DNA of 64,000 nucleotides from Niveibacterium umoris (GTDB lineage Bacteria > Pseudomonadota > Gammaproteobacteria > Burkholderiales > Rhodocyclaceae): contig NZ_JACIET010000001.1 of assembly GCF_014197015.1 (NCBI RefSeq), positions 682,001 through 746,000 of the forward strand, read 5' to 3'. The position numbers and the translations under genes were made by a program. Positions 46,837-57,203 of this stretch are shown piece by piece. The notes below the pieces were generated by a model. That model made no database searches. It was not told where the DNA came from and saw only the letters and a list, made by a program, of their open reading frames with translations. The first letter of the stretch is position 1. Every line of letters starts with the position of its first letter.

Positions 46837-46937
46837 ACCGGAGTCCAGTGCCGACCTGTCGCATACGCGCGCCCGGGTGCCGCCGATCCTTGCTGCGTGC
46901 GTTACCATCAAGCCCCGTTTGCCACTCGCAGGTCGAA

Positions 46938-47627
46938 ATGGAAAACCGACTCAAGCCCGATATCAACGGACTGCTCTCTCGCCTGCCGCTGTTTGCCCAG
47001 GTCGATTCTGGAACGATTGCAATGCTGGCGGCTCGCACAGTGGAAGTGCGACTGGAGAGGGGCAAACTGCTGTTTCAGCAAGGCGATGCTGCCGACGGAT
47101 TCTATGTGGTCGTCTACGGCCAGGTGAAACTGGGCTTTGCGGCACAGTCCGGCCACGAGAAAGTCGTCGAGATTCTTGGCCCGCAGCAGAGCTTCGGGGA
47201 GGCGGTGATGTTCATGGGCCGGCCGTACCCGGTGTTCGCGCAAGCCTTGACCGACACGCTGCTGCTGCACATCCCCGGCGACCCGATTTTCTCGCTCATC
47301 GAGCGCAATGGCAGTTTCGCTCGCCGCATGCTCGCGGGCCTGTCCATGCGCCTGCACACGCTGGTGCAAGACGTCGAATCCTACTCGTTGCGCTCGTCGA
47401 CCCAACGGCTGATCGGCTACCTGCTGCGCAACGCGGAAGAAGCGGACGGCAACACGGCCGAGGTTGATCTGGAAACCAGCAAGCAGGTGCTCGCCTCGCG
47501 CCTGAATCTCACGCCCGAGACCTTCTCGCGTATCCTGCATGCGTTGTCCGAAGCCAAACTGATTACGGTGGACGGCAAGCACATTACGATTCACGACATC
47601 GCAAAACTCAACGCTTACGAAGGCTGA
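46938..47627 (+). CDS. dnr: Dnr-type Crp/Fnr regulator of denitrification
   Basis: This is a 229-aa Crp/Fnr activator. The cyclic-nucleotide-like sensory barrel is at about 15-125 and the helix-turn-helix (ETSKQVLASRLNLTPETFSRILHALSEAKLI, about 178-208) at the C-terminus. It lacks the N-terminal cysteine cluster of Fnr, so it is of the NO-sensing Dnr/DnrD type. It is the natural activator for the TTGA-N6-TCAA boxes in this window. The start at 46938 yields the family N-terminus. Its 3' end overlaps a convergent gene by 13 nt. Confidence 0.92.
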   Translation: MENRLKPDINGLLSRLPLFAQVDSGTIAMLAARTVEVRLERGKLLFQQGDAADGFYVVVYGQVKLGFAAQSGHEKVVEILGPQQSFGEAVMFMGRPYPVFAQALTDTLLLHIPGDPIFSLIERNGSFARRMLAGLSMRLHTLVQDVESYSLRSSTQRLIGYLLRNAEEADGNTAEVDLETSKQVLASRLNLTPETFSRILHALSEAKLITVDGKHITIHDIAKLNAYEG

Positions 47628-48892
47628 ACGGCTGCCTTCGAGCGTTTGAGGCGAGTGCGTCGGAAGGCTAGGGCAAATCCCCAGACATTGCCGGCAAGGC
47701 TTAACTGGGCCAGCAGCAGGAAGACCCCAGCAACGCGCGCAAGTGCCGGCCACAGCACCGACATTGCCAGCGCACACACCGCCGCAAGATGCAGAGACGC
47801 CTGCCAGCGCAAGCGGCGCTCGCTCGGCGGTGAATCAAGTCGCGCACCCAGCCCGAGCGCAGCGAGATGCAGCGTTGCGAGGAAGGGCAGGATCTTCAAC
47901 AGCATCGCGCCGATCACACCGCTAAACACTCCGACCGTCAGCACCACCCCGAGAGCAATCGCAGCGCGCTCCGACAACCAGCCGTCGCCGCCGAACAAGG
48001 CAAGCGCCAGCAACGGCGCTGCGATCACGAGCGCAGCCATCGCGCCGCGCCAGCCGCTGCCTGTTGCATCGCCGCGCGTGCGGCGCCGCAGTTGGAACAA
48101 GCGCAACGTCAGCAGTGCAAAACCCAGCGCGAAGGCGGCGATCCCCAACGCGAGCCAGCGCGCCAGATCGATCGCTCCTATGAGGGCAGCGGTGCTGATC
48201 GTGCTTAGCAATACCGGGAGCGCCCCGGCTGCCAGTGACATAACGGTCGCAGGATAGGGCGGCGTGATGTAGAACATCGGCACCACTAGCACCGCCACGC
48301 CAGCCACCAGCGGCAATGCCCAGCCTGCAAGCGCCCACAGCGCATGCAGATTGACCAGGGCAACGAAATGCGTGCCGGCGCCGTGTTCGAGCTGGTGCGC
48401 GAGGGCGAAGCCGAGCGCGATGGCGACGGCCAGGCCTGCCACCGCCACCCGCACCAGGCGGCGCGCAGGGTCGCGTGCCGTGGCGTGAAGCAGGCCGGGC
48501 GCGATGGCGACGACGAATACACCGCACGCCGCCGCCAGCAGGGCTGCGCCGATGCCGGTGAGGTGGTGGCCAGGCAGCATGAAGCCTGTGACCAGCAGCG
48601 CCGCACCGATCACGCTGGCCGGGTGTACCGCCGCGGCGAGCAGGCGCGGCTGCGGAACCATGCTGCCGACGGCCACCGGCAACACCTGGAATAGCGCGCC
48701 AAGCATCGCTTGCAGCATCAGCCCTGCGGTGAAGCAATGCAGCACTGCCACCGCATGCGGGTGCCAGCGGCTGGCAAGAACCGTGTCTGGGTGGATCAGC
48801 AGCAACAGCGCGCCGGCGATACCGAACACGGGCGCGCCGAGAAAGAAGCGCAGCGGAACCGACAGCGGCGGTGCGTCGCTCACTTCCAGCAT
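47615..48892 (-). CDS. Denitrification-associated multi-pass membrane protein
   Basis: This protein has 425 aa and about twelve membrane segments. Histidines lie inside or next to membrane segments (HPHAVAVLHCFTAG, VNLHALWALAGW), reminiscent of heme-copper oxidase subunit I or NnrS-type proteins. The family is not certain. It is last in a leftward operon with hemerythrin and DUF2249 genes behind a Dnr box, which suggests a role in NO handling or metal/heme supply. Confidence 0.75.
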   Translation of the reverse strand: MLEVSDAPPLSVPLRFFLGAPVFGIAGALLLLIHPDTVLASRWHPHAVAVLHCFTAGLMLQAMLGALFQVLPVAVGSMVPQPRLLAAAVHPASVIGAALLVTGFMLPGHHLTGIGAALLAAACGVFVVAIAPGLLHATARDPARRLVRVAVAGLAVAIALGFALAHQLEHGAGTHFVALVNLHALWALAGWALPLVAGVAVLVVPMFYITPPYPATVMSLAAGALPVLLSTISTAALIGAIDLARWLALGIAAFALGFALLTLRLFQLRRRTRGDATGSGWRGAMAALVIAAPLLALALFGGDGWLSERAAIALGVVLTVGVFSGVIGAMLLKILPFLATLHLAALGLGARLDSPPSERRLRWQASLHLAAVCALAMSVLWPALARVAGVFLLLAQLSLAGNVWGFALAFRRTRLKRSKAAVQPS

Positions 48893-48898
48893 GCTGGC

Positions 48899-49120
48899 TC
48901 AGGCGTGGCAGATATGGATTGACACCGTACCGTCTTCAGCAAACTCGGTGCGGTGCGTGAACCCGTTCTGCTTGAGGATGCCGTAGAGCGGCACCGGTTC
49001 GCGGTAGAGCAGCAGCACCGCCTCTTCACCACGCGGCAGCGTGTCCAGCGCTTCGAGGATCAGGTGCAAGGGTTGCGGCGGTTCGAGGCCGCGCGCGTCT
49101 ACGATGCGAGGGGCATTCAT
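48899..49120 (-). CDS. DUF2249 small protein
   Basis: This is a 73-aa TusA-like fold protein (VDARGLEPPQPLHLILEALDTL, then a short beta strand set, ending HICHA). DUF2249 proteins commonly occur with hemerythrin-like proteins and denitrification genes; the function is unknown. It overlaps the hemerythrin gene by 4 nt and lies 6 nt before the membrane-protein gene. Confidence 0.88.
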   Translation of the reverse strand: MNAPRIVDARGLEPPQPLHLILEALDTLPRGEEAVLLLYREPVPLYGILKQNGFTHRTEFAEDGTVSIHICHA

Positions 49121-49572
49121 TGTGCAATCTCCGGCATACCTAGGCGGGCAATCGCATCGGCCACGACTTGCGGGTGGGCGCTCAGCACCTGATCACACAT
49201 CGGGTAGAGGATCTGCTCTTCCTTCATGTTGTGGGCTTGCATGATCGAGAACAGCGTGTCGGCGAGGCTGGCTGCCTCGTCGAATTCGCCTGCTGCGATC
49301 AAGCGACGTACATCCTCGCACAGCGCGAGCATCTCGCCATGCTCGCTGCGCATCACGGCACTCGGGCCGGCCGACATGCCGGTAGCTGCCTCGAAAGCCG
49401 GAAAGATCACGTCCTCTTCGGCACGGAAATGCGCGTCGAGCAGGAGGTGAAAGCGCGCGAAGGCGTCAGCCGCCTGCCGTTGCGCGCGCTGCGCAATGGC
49501 CTGCTCCGCACGTGCGAAGACGTCGTCGCAGGCACGGTGGTCGGCCGCAAAATGTTCGATCACGCTTGCCAT
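49117..49572 (-). CDS. Hemerythrin HHE-domain protein
   Basis: This is a 151-aa four-helix protein with di-iron ligand pattern H-HxxxE: EHFAADHRACD (about 6-16), HFRAEEDVIFP (about 48-58), RSEHGEM and HNMKEEQILYP (about 113-123). Such proteins bind O2/NO or repair iron centres under nitrosative stress. It is first gene of the leftward operon, starting 57 nt from a Dnr box. Confidence 0.92.
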   Translation of the reverse strand: MASVIEHFAADHRACDDVFARAEQAIAQRAQRQAADAFARFHLLLDAHFRAEEDVIFPAFEAATGMSAGPSAVMRSEHGEMLALCEDVRRLIAAGEFDEAASLADTLFSIMQAHNMKEEQILYPMCDQVLSAHPQVVADAIARLGMPEIAQ

Positions 49573-49628
49573 GACAGAGTCCTTTCAGTCGTTCCGTCCA
49601 GTGTCGCGGCGCGACGCCATCGGCAGCC

Positions 49629-49642
49629 TTGACTCGCATCAA
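49629..49642 (-). promoter_or_regulatory. Dnr/FNR-type box before the hemerythrin operon
   Basis: TTGAC-TCGC-ATCAA is nine of ten to consensus. It lies 57 nt from the hemerythrin start on the left and 119 nt from norC on the right, so it most likely serves the leftward operon. Confidence 0.78.
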
Positions 49643-49675
49643 CGCCGCGTGCGCCAAGCCAACGCGGGTGGCCGC

Positions 49676-49689
49676 TTGATTGCAATCAA
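49676..49689 (+). promoter_or_regulatory. Perfect Dnr/FNR box before norC
   Basis: TTGAT-TGCA-ATCAA is a perfect palindromic match, 71 nt upstream of the norC ATG. Confidence 0.9.
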
Positions 49690-49760
49690 TGTCGCCGACT
49701 GGCCCGGGTCACGAGAATGCGCCCACCTTGCAAGCCGCATCCACAAAGGGGAGACGCACC

Positions 49761-50186
49761 ATGAGCGGAGGACTATCGACCTCGATGGCGCGGAATGTTT
49801 TCTACGGCGGAACGGCATTCTTTGCCTTCCTGTTCATTGCACTGACCGTAGACACCAACCGCACCTTGCCCAAGCGCGACAACAGCGCAAACATCACACC
49901 GGCCGTCGCGCACGGCAAGAAACTCTGGGAGACCAACAACTGCATCGGGTGCCATACCCTGCTTGGCGAGGGGGCGTACTTCGCACCTGAGCTGGGCAAC
50001 GTCTACCAGCGCCGCGGTCCGGACTTCATCAAGGCCTGGATCAAGAGCCAGCCGACCGGTACGCCGGGGCGCCGGCAAATGCCGAACTTCCACCTGTCCG
50101 ACAAGGACGTCGACGACCTGGTCGAGTTCCTCAAGTACAGCTCCGAAATCAACACGGCGAAGTGGCCGCCGAACATCGAAGGTTGA
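49761..50186 (+). CDS. norC: Nitric oxide reductase subunit C
   Basis: This is the membrane-anchored cytochrome c subunit of cNOR (141 aa). One N-terminal membrane segment (about 13-30) is followed by a periplasmic domain with CIGCH (61-65) and the axial Met in RRQMPNFHLSD. It passes electrons to NorB. GGGGAGA precedes the ATG at 49761. Confidence 0.97.
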   Translation: MSGGLSTSMARNVFYGGTAFFAFLFIALTVDTNRTLPKRDNSANITPAVAHGKKLWETNNCIGCHTLLGEGAYFAPELGNVYQRRGPDFIKAWIKSQPTGTPGRRQMPNFHLSDKDVDDLVEFLKYSSEINTAKWPPNIEG

Positions 50187-51599
<1,413 letters not shown>

Positions 51600-51638
51600 A
51601 GGAGGCGCGGGCGGCGCCGGCGTCGCCCGCAACATCGA

Positions 51639-52253
51639 ATGTCTGTAGTGGATATTTGCCCGGCCCCCGCGCCGGGCTTCTTTTTCCGCAAGGCGCGCGA
51701 AGCACATCCGCCCGGCGACCTCGCGGTGTGGATCTTCATCCTCGCCGAGTTGCTGGTGTTCGCGGTGCTGTTCGTCGCCTACGCGTTTGCGCGGGCATCC
51801 GACCGTACCCTGTTCGACACGATGCAGGCCGGGCTCGATCGCCGTGGCGGCGCGATCAACACCGTGCTGCTGATCAGCGCAAGCTGGTGCGTCGTGCGAG
51901 CGGTGCGCAGTGTGAATGCCGCACGCCTTGCCGCGGCGACCCACTGGCTGCTCGCCGCGCTGGCAGGCGGCAGCGGCTTTGTCATCGTAAAACTGCATGA
52001 ATACGCGACGGTGTTCGGGCAGGGCTATTCGCTCTCGTCAGACCGCTTCCACATGTTCTACATCGGTCTCACCTTCTTCCATTTCATGCATGTGCTGCTG
52101 GGCCTGGCGGTGCTCGTCGTGCTGCTTCTGCAAACCCGACGCGGCGCCTATCTCAGCGGACACATGAACGGGCTGGAAAGCGGCGCCGCCTACTGGCACA
52201 TGGTGGACCTGGTGTGGATCGTCCTCTTCCCCCTCGTGTACGTGCTGCGATGA
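51639..52253 (+). CDS. norE: NorE, cytochrome oxidase subunit III-like accessory protein
   Basis: This is a 204-aa membrane protein with five segments and the subunit III signature ending FIGLTFFHFMHVLLGL and YWHMVDLVWIVLFPLVY. NorE is needed for full NOR activity in Paracoccus. It follows norB by 39 nt and overlaps norF by 4 nt. Confidence 0.93.
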   Translation: MSVVDICPAPAPGFFFRKAREAHPPGDLAVWIFILAELLVFAVLFVAYAFARASDRTLFDTMQAGLDRRGGAINTVLLISASWCVVRAVRSVNAARLAAATHWLLAALAGGSGFVIVKLHEYATVFGQGYSLSSDRFHMFYIGLTFFHFMHVLLGLAVLVVLLLQTRRGAYLSGHMNGLESGAAYWHMVDLVWIVLFPLVYVLR

Positions 52254-52570
52254 AAACACCTTCACTCCATCGCGAGGACATCGCCTTCGCGGTGTTGCTG
52301 CTCGCCACGCTGGCGACCTACGCGCTCGGCGAATGGGACGGCAAGTACCGCGATGTCTGCCGCAGCGGTCATGTGACGGTCGTCAGCGCACAAGGCGCGG
52401 TGGCGGTCGTGCTCGCGCTCGTCACGCTGATCAAGGGCACGCTGGTGGCGCGCGAATTCATGGTGCTGCGCCATGTCAGCCTGCGCTGGCAAGCGGCGGT
52501 GCTTGGCTGGCTGCTATTGGCAATCGTGCTGATTGGATTCGGCTGGTACGCGGCCTCCGGGGCATGGTAA
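52250..52570 (+). CDS. norF: NorF, subunit IV-like membrane protein
   Basis: This is a 106-aa protein with three membrane segments (AFAVLLLATLATYALG, VAVVLALVTLIKGTLVA, VLGWLLLAIVLIGFGW) typical of NorF/prokaryotic oxidase subunit IV. The ATG overlaps the norE stop (ATGA). It is probably an assembly or stability partner of NorCB with NorE. Confidence 0.88.
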   Translation: MKTPSLHREDIAFAVLLLATLATYALGEWDGKYRDVCRSGHVTVVSAQGAVAVVLALVTLIKGTLVAREFMVLRHVSLRWQAAVLGWLLLAIVLIGFGWYAASGAW

Positions 52571-52802
52571 AGGGGCCTTTGTCGCGTTTGGAGACCCGCA
52601 CTGGCCGATCGCGAGCAGCGGACTGCCGTTCAAGCGAGACGCCACATTTCGTTGCTGAGCCAGCCCCTGCGCTGACCGGTCTGATCGAGCGTGCGCTACA
52701 GCGCCTTTTGCGTTGCGCGCCCGACGCTGCGTGGCGCCACACTGCCGCGCAAATTGCCGCGAATCAAGGAAGCACCGGGGCGCGCGGCCGATGCTGCGCC
52801 CC

Positions 52803-53606
52803 ATGAACGCACGCATCGAAACGGAAGCCACGCTTCCCTACTACGCCCCCAGCAGCGACGAGGTCACGCTCTTCGAGCAAGCCTGGCGCAACCGCTTGCC
52901 GGTGCTGATCAAGGGGCCAACCGGCTGCGGCAAGACACGCTTTGTCGCGCACATGGCCGCGAAGTTGGGCCTGCCGCTCTACACCGTTGCCTGTCACGAT
53001 GATCTGTCGGCCGCCGACCTTGTCGGTCGCCACCTGATCGGTGACGGCAAGACCGTGTGGTGCGATGGTCCGCTGACCCGCGCGGTGCGCGAGGGCGGCA
53101 TCTGCTACCTCGACGAAGTGGTCGAGGCGCGCAAGGACACCACCGTGGTGCTGCACCCGCTCGCCGACGATCGCCGCGTGCTGCCGATCGAGCGCACCGG
53201 CGAGCAGCTCGAAGCGCCGTCCGGCTTCATGCTGGTGGTGTCGTACAACCCGGGCTACCAGAACTTTCTCAAGAGCCTGAAACCCTCGACGCGCCAGCGC
53301 TTCGTCAGCCTCGCCTTCGACTTCCCGACCGCAGAGCGCGAGATCGGCATCCTTACCGGCGAAACCGCCTGCGACCCGATGCTCGCGCGCCGCCTGGTCT
53401 CCATCGCCGGCAGCCTGCGTACGCTCAAGGACGTCGACCTCGAAGAGGCGGTATCGACACGCCTGCTGGTTTACGCCGCACGCCTGATCGGCTCTGGTGT
53501 CGCGCCGCTGGTGGCCTGCCGTGCCGCAATCGTCGAAAGCCTGACGGACGACCGCGAAATCGCCGAGGCCTTGATGGAAGTCGTCGCCGCAACGTTTGGT
53601 GCCTGA
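52803..53606 (+). CDS. norQ: NorQ, MoxR-type AAA+ ATPase
   Basis: This cytoplasmic ATPase activates NOR together with NorD, in FeB insertion or remodelling (267 aa). The Walker A is GPTGCGKT (about 38-45), Walker B is ICYLDE (about 99-104), and MoxR blocks DDLSAADLVGRH and RQRFVSLAFDFP are present. A 232-nt gap after norF with no recognised element separates it; the start at 52803 gives the normal N-terminus. Confidence 0.95.
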   Translation: MNARIETEATLPYYAPSSDEVTLFEQAWRNRLPVLIKGPTGCGKTRFVAHMAAKLGLPLYTVACHDDLSAADLVGRHLIGDGKTVWCDGPLTRAVREGGICYLDEVVEARKDTTVVLHPLADDRRVLPIERTGEQLEAPSGFMLVVSYNPGYQNFLKSLKPSTRQRFVSLAFDFPTAEREIGILTGETACDPMLARRLVSIAGSLRTLKDVDLEEAVSTRLLVYAARLIGSGVAPLVACRAAIVESLTDDREIAEALMEVVAATFGA

Positions 53607-53619
53607 GTCCAACGTGCCG

Positions 53620-53985
53620 ATGCGCGACGCCGACGACCCCCGCCCGCTCGCGGTTGCCGCCGAAGCGCTGTACCTGATCAACCTGATGCTCGCCCCCGGC
53701 CTTGCCTTCGCGGTGCTCGCGTGGCTCTGGTGGCGCCGCCGCCGCACCGCGCATCCGGTCGCGCGAGTCCATCTGGAGCAAGCCTTCCGCGTCAGCCTGG
53801 TCGGCGGCGCGTTGATCTTTACCACGCTACTGATCGGCGCGATCGGCGGTTTTCGTGGCCCAGGTGTGTGGGTGGTCGTGATCCTGTACTTCACGGTGGT
53901 GCACTCGTCGCTGATCCTGCTCGGCGTTGTCGGCCTGGTCAAAGCGATCAACCGCGAAGCCTGGCGCTACCCGCTGATCGGCTGA
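53620..53985 (+). CDS. Small membrane protein of the nor cluster (DUF4870-like)
   Basis: This is a 121-aa protein with three membrane segments (LYLINLMLAPGLAFAVLAWLW, LVGGALIFTTLLIGAIGGF, VVVILYFTVVHSSLILLGVV) and a basic first loop. The layout resembles DUF4870/TIC20-like proteins. It is placed between norQ and the Fe-S membrane protein, with only short gaps. Function is unknown; a structural partner of the Fe-S protein is possible. The ATG at 53620 is chosen over upstream TTG/GTG options. Confidence 0.75.
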   Translation: MRDADDPRPLAVAAEALYLINLMLAPGLAFAVLAWLWWRRRRTAHPVARVHLEQAFRVSLVGGALIFTTLLIGAIGGFRGPGVWVVVILYFTVVHSSLILLGVVGLVKAINREAWRYPLIG

Positions 53986-53991
53986 TACCCC

Positions 53992-55035
53992 ATGAGCGCT
54001 CCCGCCGCCGCGCCACGACGCGTGATCCCGATTGCCAGTGTCGACGCCCCGCGCCGCCACCGCCTGCAGACGCGTCGCATCCTGTTCCAGGCCGGCTTCT
54101 TCGTGCTGTTCATTCTCGCGCCGGTATTCAACCTGTTGCGGTACGACCTTGTTGCCGGTCATGCCTGGTTCCTCGGCATGCCGTGGCATATCGGCCTGGA
54201 TGACTTCGCCGCGGGGCGTATCGATGCCGCGCAGGCTGCAGCGCAGGTGCTCCTCAAACTGCTGCTGCCGATCCTTGCCACCGCGGTGGCGGTGCTCGGT
54301 GTCGCATGGCGCTGGGGCCGGCTCTACTGCGGTTGGCTGTGCCCGCATTTTTCGGTGGTCGAAACGGTGAATCGCTTGATGCGCCGCGCCAGTGGCAAGC
54401 ACAGCGTATGGGACGCCCACCCCGGCCCGCTGCTGCACGACGGCGGCGAGCGCTGGCTGATCCGCCCGAACGGCAGCACCGAGCGGCTCGACGCGCGCTG
54501 GTGGTTCGTCGTCGTGCCGTTCGCAGTCGGCTTCGCGTTCATCTGGGCGGTGGTGCTGCTGACTTATCTGCTGCCGCCCTTCGAGATCTATCACAACCTC
54601 TTCACTGCATCGCTGACCCGTAACCAGGCGCTGTTCATCGGCGTCGCCACGCTGGTGCTGACGGGCGAATTCCTCTTCGCGCGTCACCTGTTCTGCCGCT
54701 ATGGCTGTGCGGTGGGCATGCTTCAAAGCGTGGCGTGGATCGCGAACCGCCGCGCCATGGTGGTCGGCTTCGCGCGCGAACGCGCGGCGGACTGCGCCAC
54801 CTGCCCGCAAACGCTGGGGGCCGGTGAAACCGCATGCGCCGACGTCTGCCCGATGCGGCTCAATCCGCGCGACCTCAAGCGCCGCATGTTCGCCTGCACA
54901 CAGTGTGCGCAGTGCGTGGTGGCCTGCAGCGACATCCAGACCGACAACCCCCGCGGCAGCCTGCTCGAATGGACCAGCGGCGACGCCGCGGCGCACCGCG
55001 AAGGCGGCTTTGCCCACAAGAAACACCAGGAGTGA
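53992..55035 (+). CDS. Membrane-bound 4Fe-4S ferredoxin (NapH/CcoG/NosR-C-terminal type)
   Basis: This is a 347-aa polyferredoxin with about five membrane segments. Cysteine motifs are CGWLCPH (about 113-119), CRYGCAVG (about 235), and two ferredoxin clusters CATCP...CADVCPM (about 268-286) and CTQCAQCVVAC (about 302-312). It probably carries electrons across or along the membrane, for NOR activation or copper/iron reduction during assembly. It sits between norQ and norD, where most nor operons have no such gene. Confidence 0.88.
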   Translation: MSAPAAAPRRVIPIASVDAPRRHRLQTRRILFQAGFFVLFILAPVFNLLRYDLVAGHAWFLGMPWHIGLDDFAAGRIDAAQAAAQVLLKLLLPILATAVAVLGVAWRWGRLYCGWLCPHFSVVETVNRLMRRASGKHSVWDAHPGPLLHDGGERWLIRPNGSTERLDARWWFVVVPFAVGFAFIWAVVLLTYLLPPFEIYHNLFTASLTRNQALFIGVATLVLTGEFLFARHLFCRYGCAVGMLQSVAWIANRRAMVVGFARERAADCATCPQTLGAGETACADVCPMRLNPRDLKRRMFACTQCAQCVVACSDIQTDNPRGSLLEWTSGDAAAHREGGFAHKKHQE

Positions 55036-55038
55036 GCG

Positions 55039-57027
55039 ATGGAAGAAGTCGTAGGCGCCGCATGGCACCGCTTCATCACCCGAATCGCAAACCGCAGCTA
55101 CCCCGAGGCCGCGGTGCAACTCGACGAAGTCGCCAACCTTGCGGGCCCACTGCTGCGTGCATTCGGCGGCGAGCCGGGCCTGCGTGTGGCAAGCGCTGGC
55201 GAGACCCGCCACAGCGCACGTCGCCGCTTGATCGACCGCATTGCCGCCACCGGCGACAAAACCACCCACGCCGCGCTGGACAGCGAAACCCTTCGCCTGC
55301 CGGAACGCATCGCGCTGTTCCCGGAACGTGCCCGTAATCGCGAGCTCTACCTGTGGTTGATCGCACTGGCCGGCGAAGTCAGCCGCCAGCCCTTGTCGGC
55401 GCAGCCCGCCGCTGCGGACGCACCGGCACCCTCAGCCCGGCCCGATGCCTCGCTCTGGGCCCGCGCCCGCGACATCGCGCGAGTCCTGGTGATGATGCGC
55501 CCAATCGAATGGGACAAGGCCGACACCCGCACCCATGCCGCGCGCGACGCTTGGTTGCAGCTCAACCAGCAGGCCGTGGCGGCAGTCCTCGCGCGCTACC
55601 CGGGCCTCGCGGCGCGCTACCGCCGCCTGGTCGATGCACATCTCGCGCAGCGCCCAGATCCGGCCAAGCTGCCGCCGGACGAAGCCGCCGCCGAACAGGC
55701 GATCCGCGCCGCGCTCCTCACGCCCGGCAGCGTCACAGCGCTGCCAGCTGCGACGCGCGACCCGCACCCGGTGCCCTTGTGGCTGATGCCCGCGCTGGAC
55801 ACGCCGCCCCCGCAACCGCTGCACGCCGAATCCGAAGCCGAAGATGATGCGCAACCCGGCAACGAGGCAAACGCCGCGGTGCGCGAACGCAAGCAGGCGC
55901 GGCGCGAAGAACTGCCGGACGGCCGCGACGGCTTCGTGTTGCCCTTCCGCGCCGAGAGCCTGCTGTCGTGGGCCGAGTATGTGCGGGTCAACCGCGCCGC
56001 CGACGAAGGTGACGAAGATGCTGCCAGCGCGGCGCGCGAGATGGACACCCTGGCCGTGGCGCGCGGCGGCGAAACCTCCACCGCCAAAGTCCGCTTCGAT
56101 CTCGATCTGCCCGCCGCGGCGCAGGACGATTTGCCGCTCGGCCCCGGCCTTGCCTTCCCCGAATGGGACTGGAAGCGCCGCGCGCTGGTCGACGACCGCG
56201 TGCGCGTGCAGCCCATGCGCGCCCGCCACGCCAGCAACACCGAACTGCCCGAAGCGCTGCGTCGCGCCGCGCGCCGGTTACGCGCGCAATTCTCCGCGCT
56301 GGCGCCGCAGCGGCGCTGGCTGCGCGGCCAGCAGGACGGTCCCGAGCTGGACCTCGACGCGCTGGTGCGCTGGCAGGCGGAGCGCGCCGCCGGCTGCGTG
56401 CAGCCGGAGCCCGGCGTGTACGCAGCACCGGTGCGCGCCGCGCGCGACCTCACCTGCCTCGTGATGGCCGATCTGTCGCTCTCCACCGATGCGCATGTCA
56501 GCGACACCCACAAGGTCGTGGACGTCGTACGCGAAAGCCTGCTGCTTATGGGCGAGGCCCTTGACGCCACCGGGGACCCGTTCGCCTTCTACGGCTTCTC
56601 GTCACTCAAGCGCAACCATGTGCGGGTGCACACCATCAAGGAGTTCGACGAGGAATACGACGGCGCCGCGCGCGGCCGCGTGCAGGCCCTCAAGCCCGGC
56701 TACTACACCCGCATGGGTGCCGCGCTGCGCTTTGCCACCAAGGTGCTCGGCGAACGCCCCAACGCCATGCGGCTGCTGCTCTTGCTGACCGACGGCAAAC
56801 CGAACGATATCGACCACTACGAAGGCCGCTTCGCGATCGAGGACACCGCCGCCGCAGTGCGCGAAGCCCACCGCGCCGGCCTGCGCCCCTTCTGCGTAAC
56901 GATCGACCGCGAAGGCGCCGACTATCTTCCGCACCTGTTCGGCCCGCACGGTTTCGTCGTGATCCGCGATCCGCAGGAACTGCCGCAGCGCCTGCCCCAG
57001 CTCTACGCCCAGCTCACGGCGGGTTGA
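55039..57027 (+). CDS. norD: NorD, von Willebrand A domain activator of NO reductase
   Basis: This is a 662-aa cytoplasmic protein. The C-terminal VWA domain (about 470-660) has the MIDAS motif DLSLS (D478 onward), the T in RMGAALR context and TDGKPND. The N-terminal two thirds are helical and Ala/Arg-rich. It works as adaptor for the MoxR ATPase NorQ on NorCB. It starts 3 nt after the Fe-S gene and is last of the plus-strand nor unit. Confidence 0.94.
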   Translation: MEEVVGAAWHRFITRIANRSYPEAAVQLDEVANLAGPLLRAFGGEPGLRVASAGETRHSARRRLIDRIAATGDKTTHAALDSETLRLPERIALFPERARNRELYLWLIALAGEVSRQPLSAQPAAADAPAPSARPDASLWARARDIARVLVMMRPIEWDKADTRTHAARDAWLQLNQQAVAAVLARYPGLAARYRRLVDAHLAQRPDPAKLPPDEAAAEQAIRAALLTPGSVTALPAATRDPHPVPLWLMPALDTPPPQPLHAESEAEDDAQPGNEANAAVRERKQARREELPDGRDGFVLPFRAESLLSWAEYVRVNRAADEGDEDAASAAREMDTLAVARGGETSTAKVRFDLDLPAAAQDDLPLGPGLAFPEWDWKRRALVDDRVRVQPMRARHASNTELPEALRRAARRLRAQFSALAPQRRWLRGQQDGPELDLDALVRWQAERAAGCVQPEPGVYAAPVRAARDLTCLVMADLSLSTDAHVSDTHKVVDVVRESLLLMGEALDATGDPFAFYGFSSLKRNHVRVHTIKEFDEEYDGAARGRVQALKPGYYTRMGAALRFATKVLGERPNAMRLLLLLTDGKPNDIDHYEGRFAIEDTAAAVREAHRAGLRPFCVTIDREGADYLPHLFGPHGFVVIRDPQELPQRLPQLYAQLTAG

Positions 57028-57072
57028 GCCAGCAAGTCACCGGCCGGGCACGTCCCCACAGGCGCGCCGGCC

Positions 57073-57086
57073 TTGACTCCAATCGA
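57073..57086. promoter_or_regulatory. Dnr-like box between convergent norD and nirN
   Basis: TTGAC-TCCA-ATCGA has two deviations from TTGAT-N4-ATCAA, but shares the flanking GGCC on the left and GGCTGC on the right with the other boxes here. It lies 46 nt after norD and 118 nt beyond the end of nirN, with no annotated gene to drive. Confidence 0.4.
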
Positions 57087-57203
57087 GGCTGCTCGTTCTG
57101 TTCGCTCTGCCGGCGCTCGGGGCGTGCGGACAACCGGCGCATTGACCCCCTGGCTGCGCCCAACGGTGAAAACGAAAGCCGCTTGGTGCAGGGAAGATAC
57201 TAC

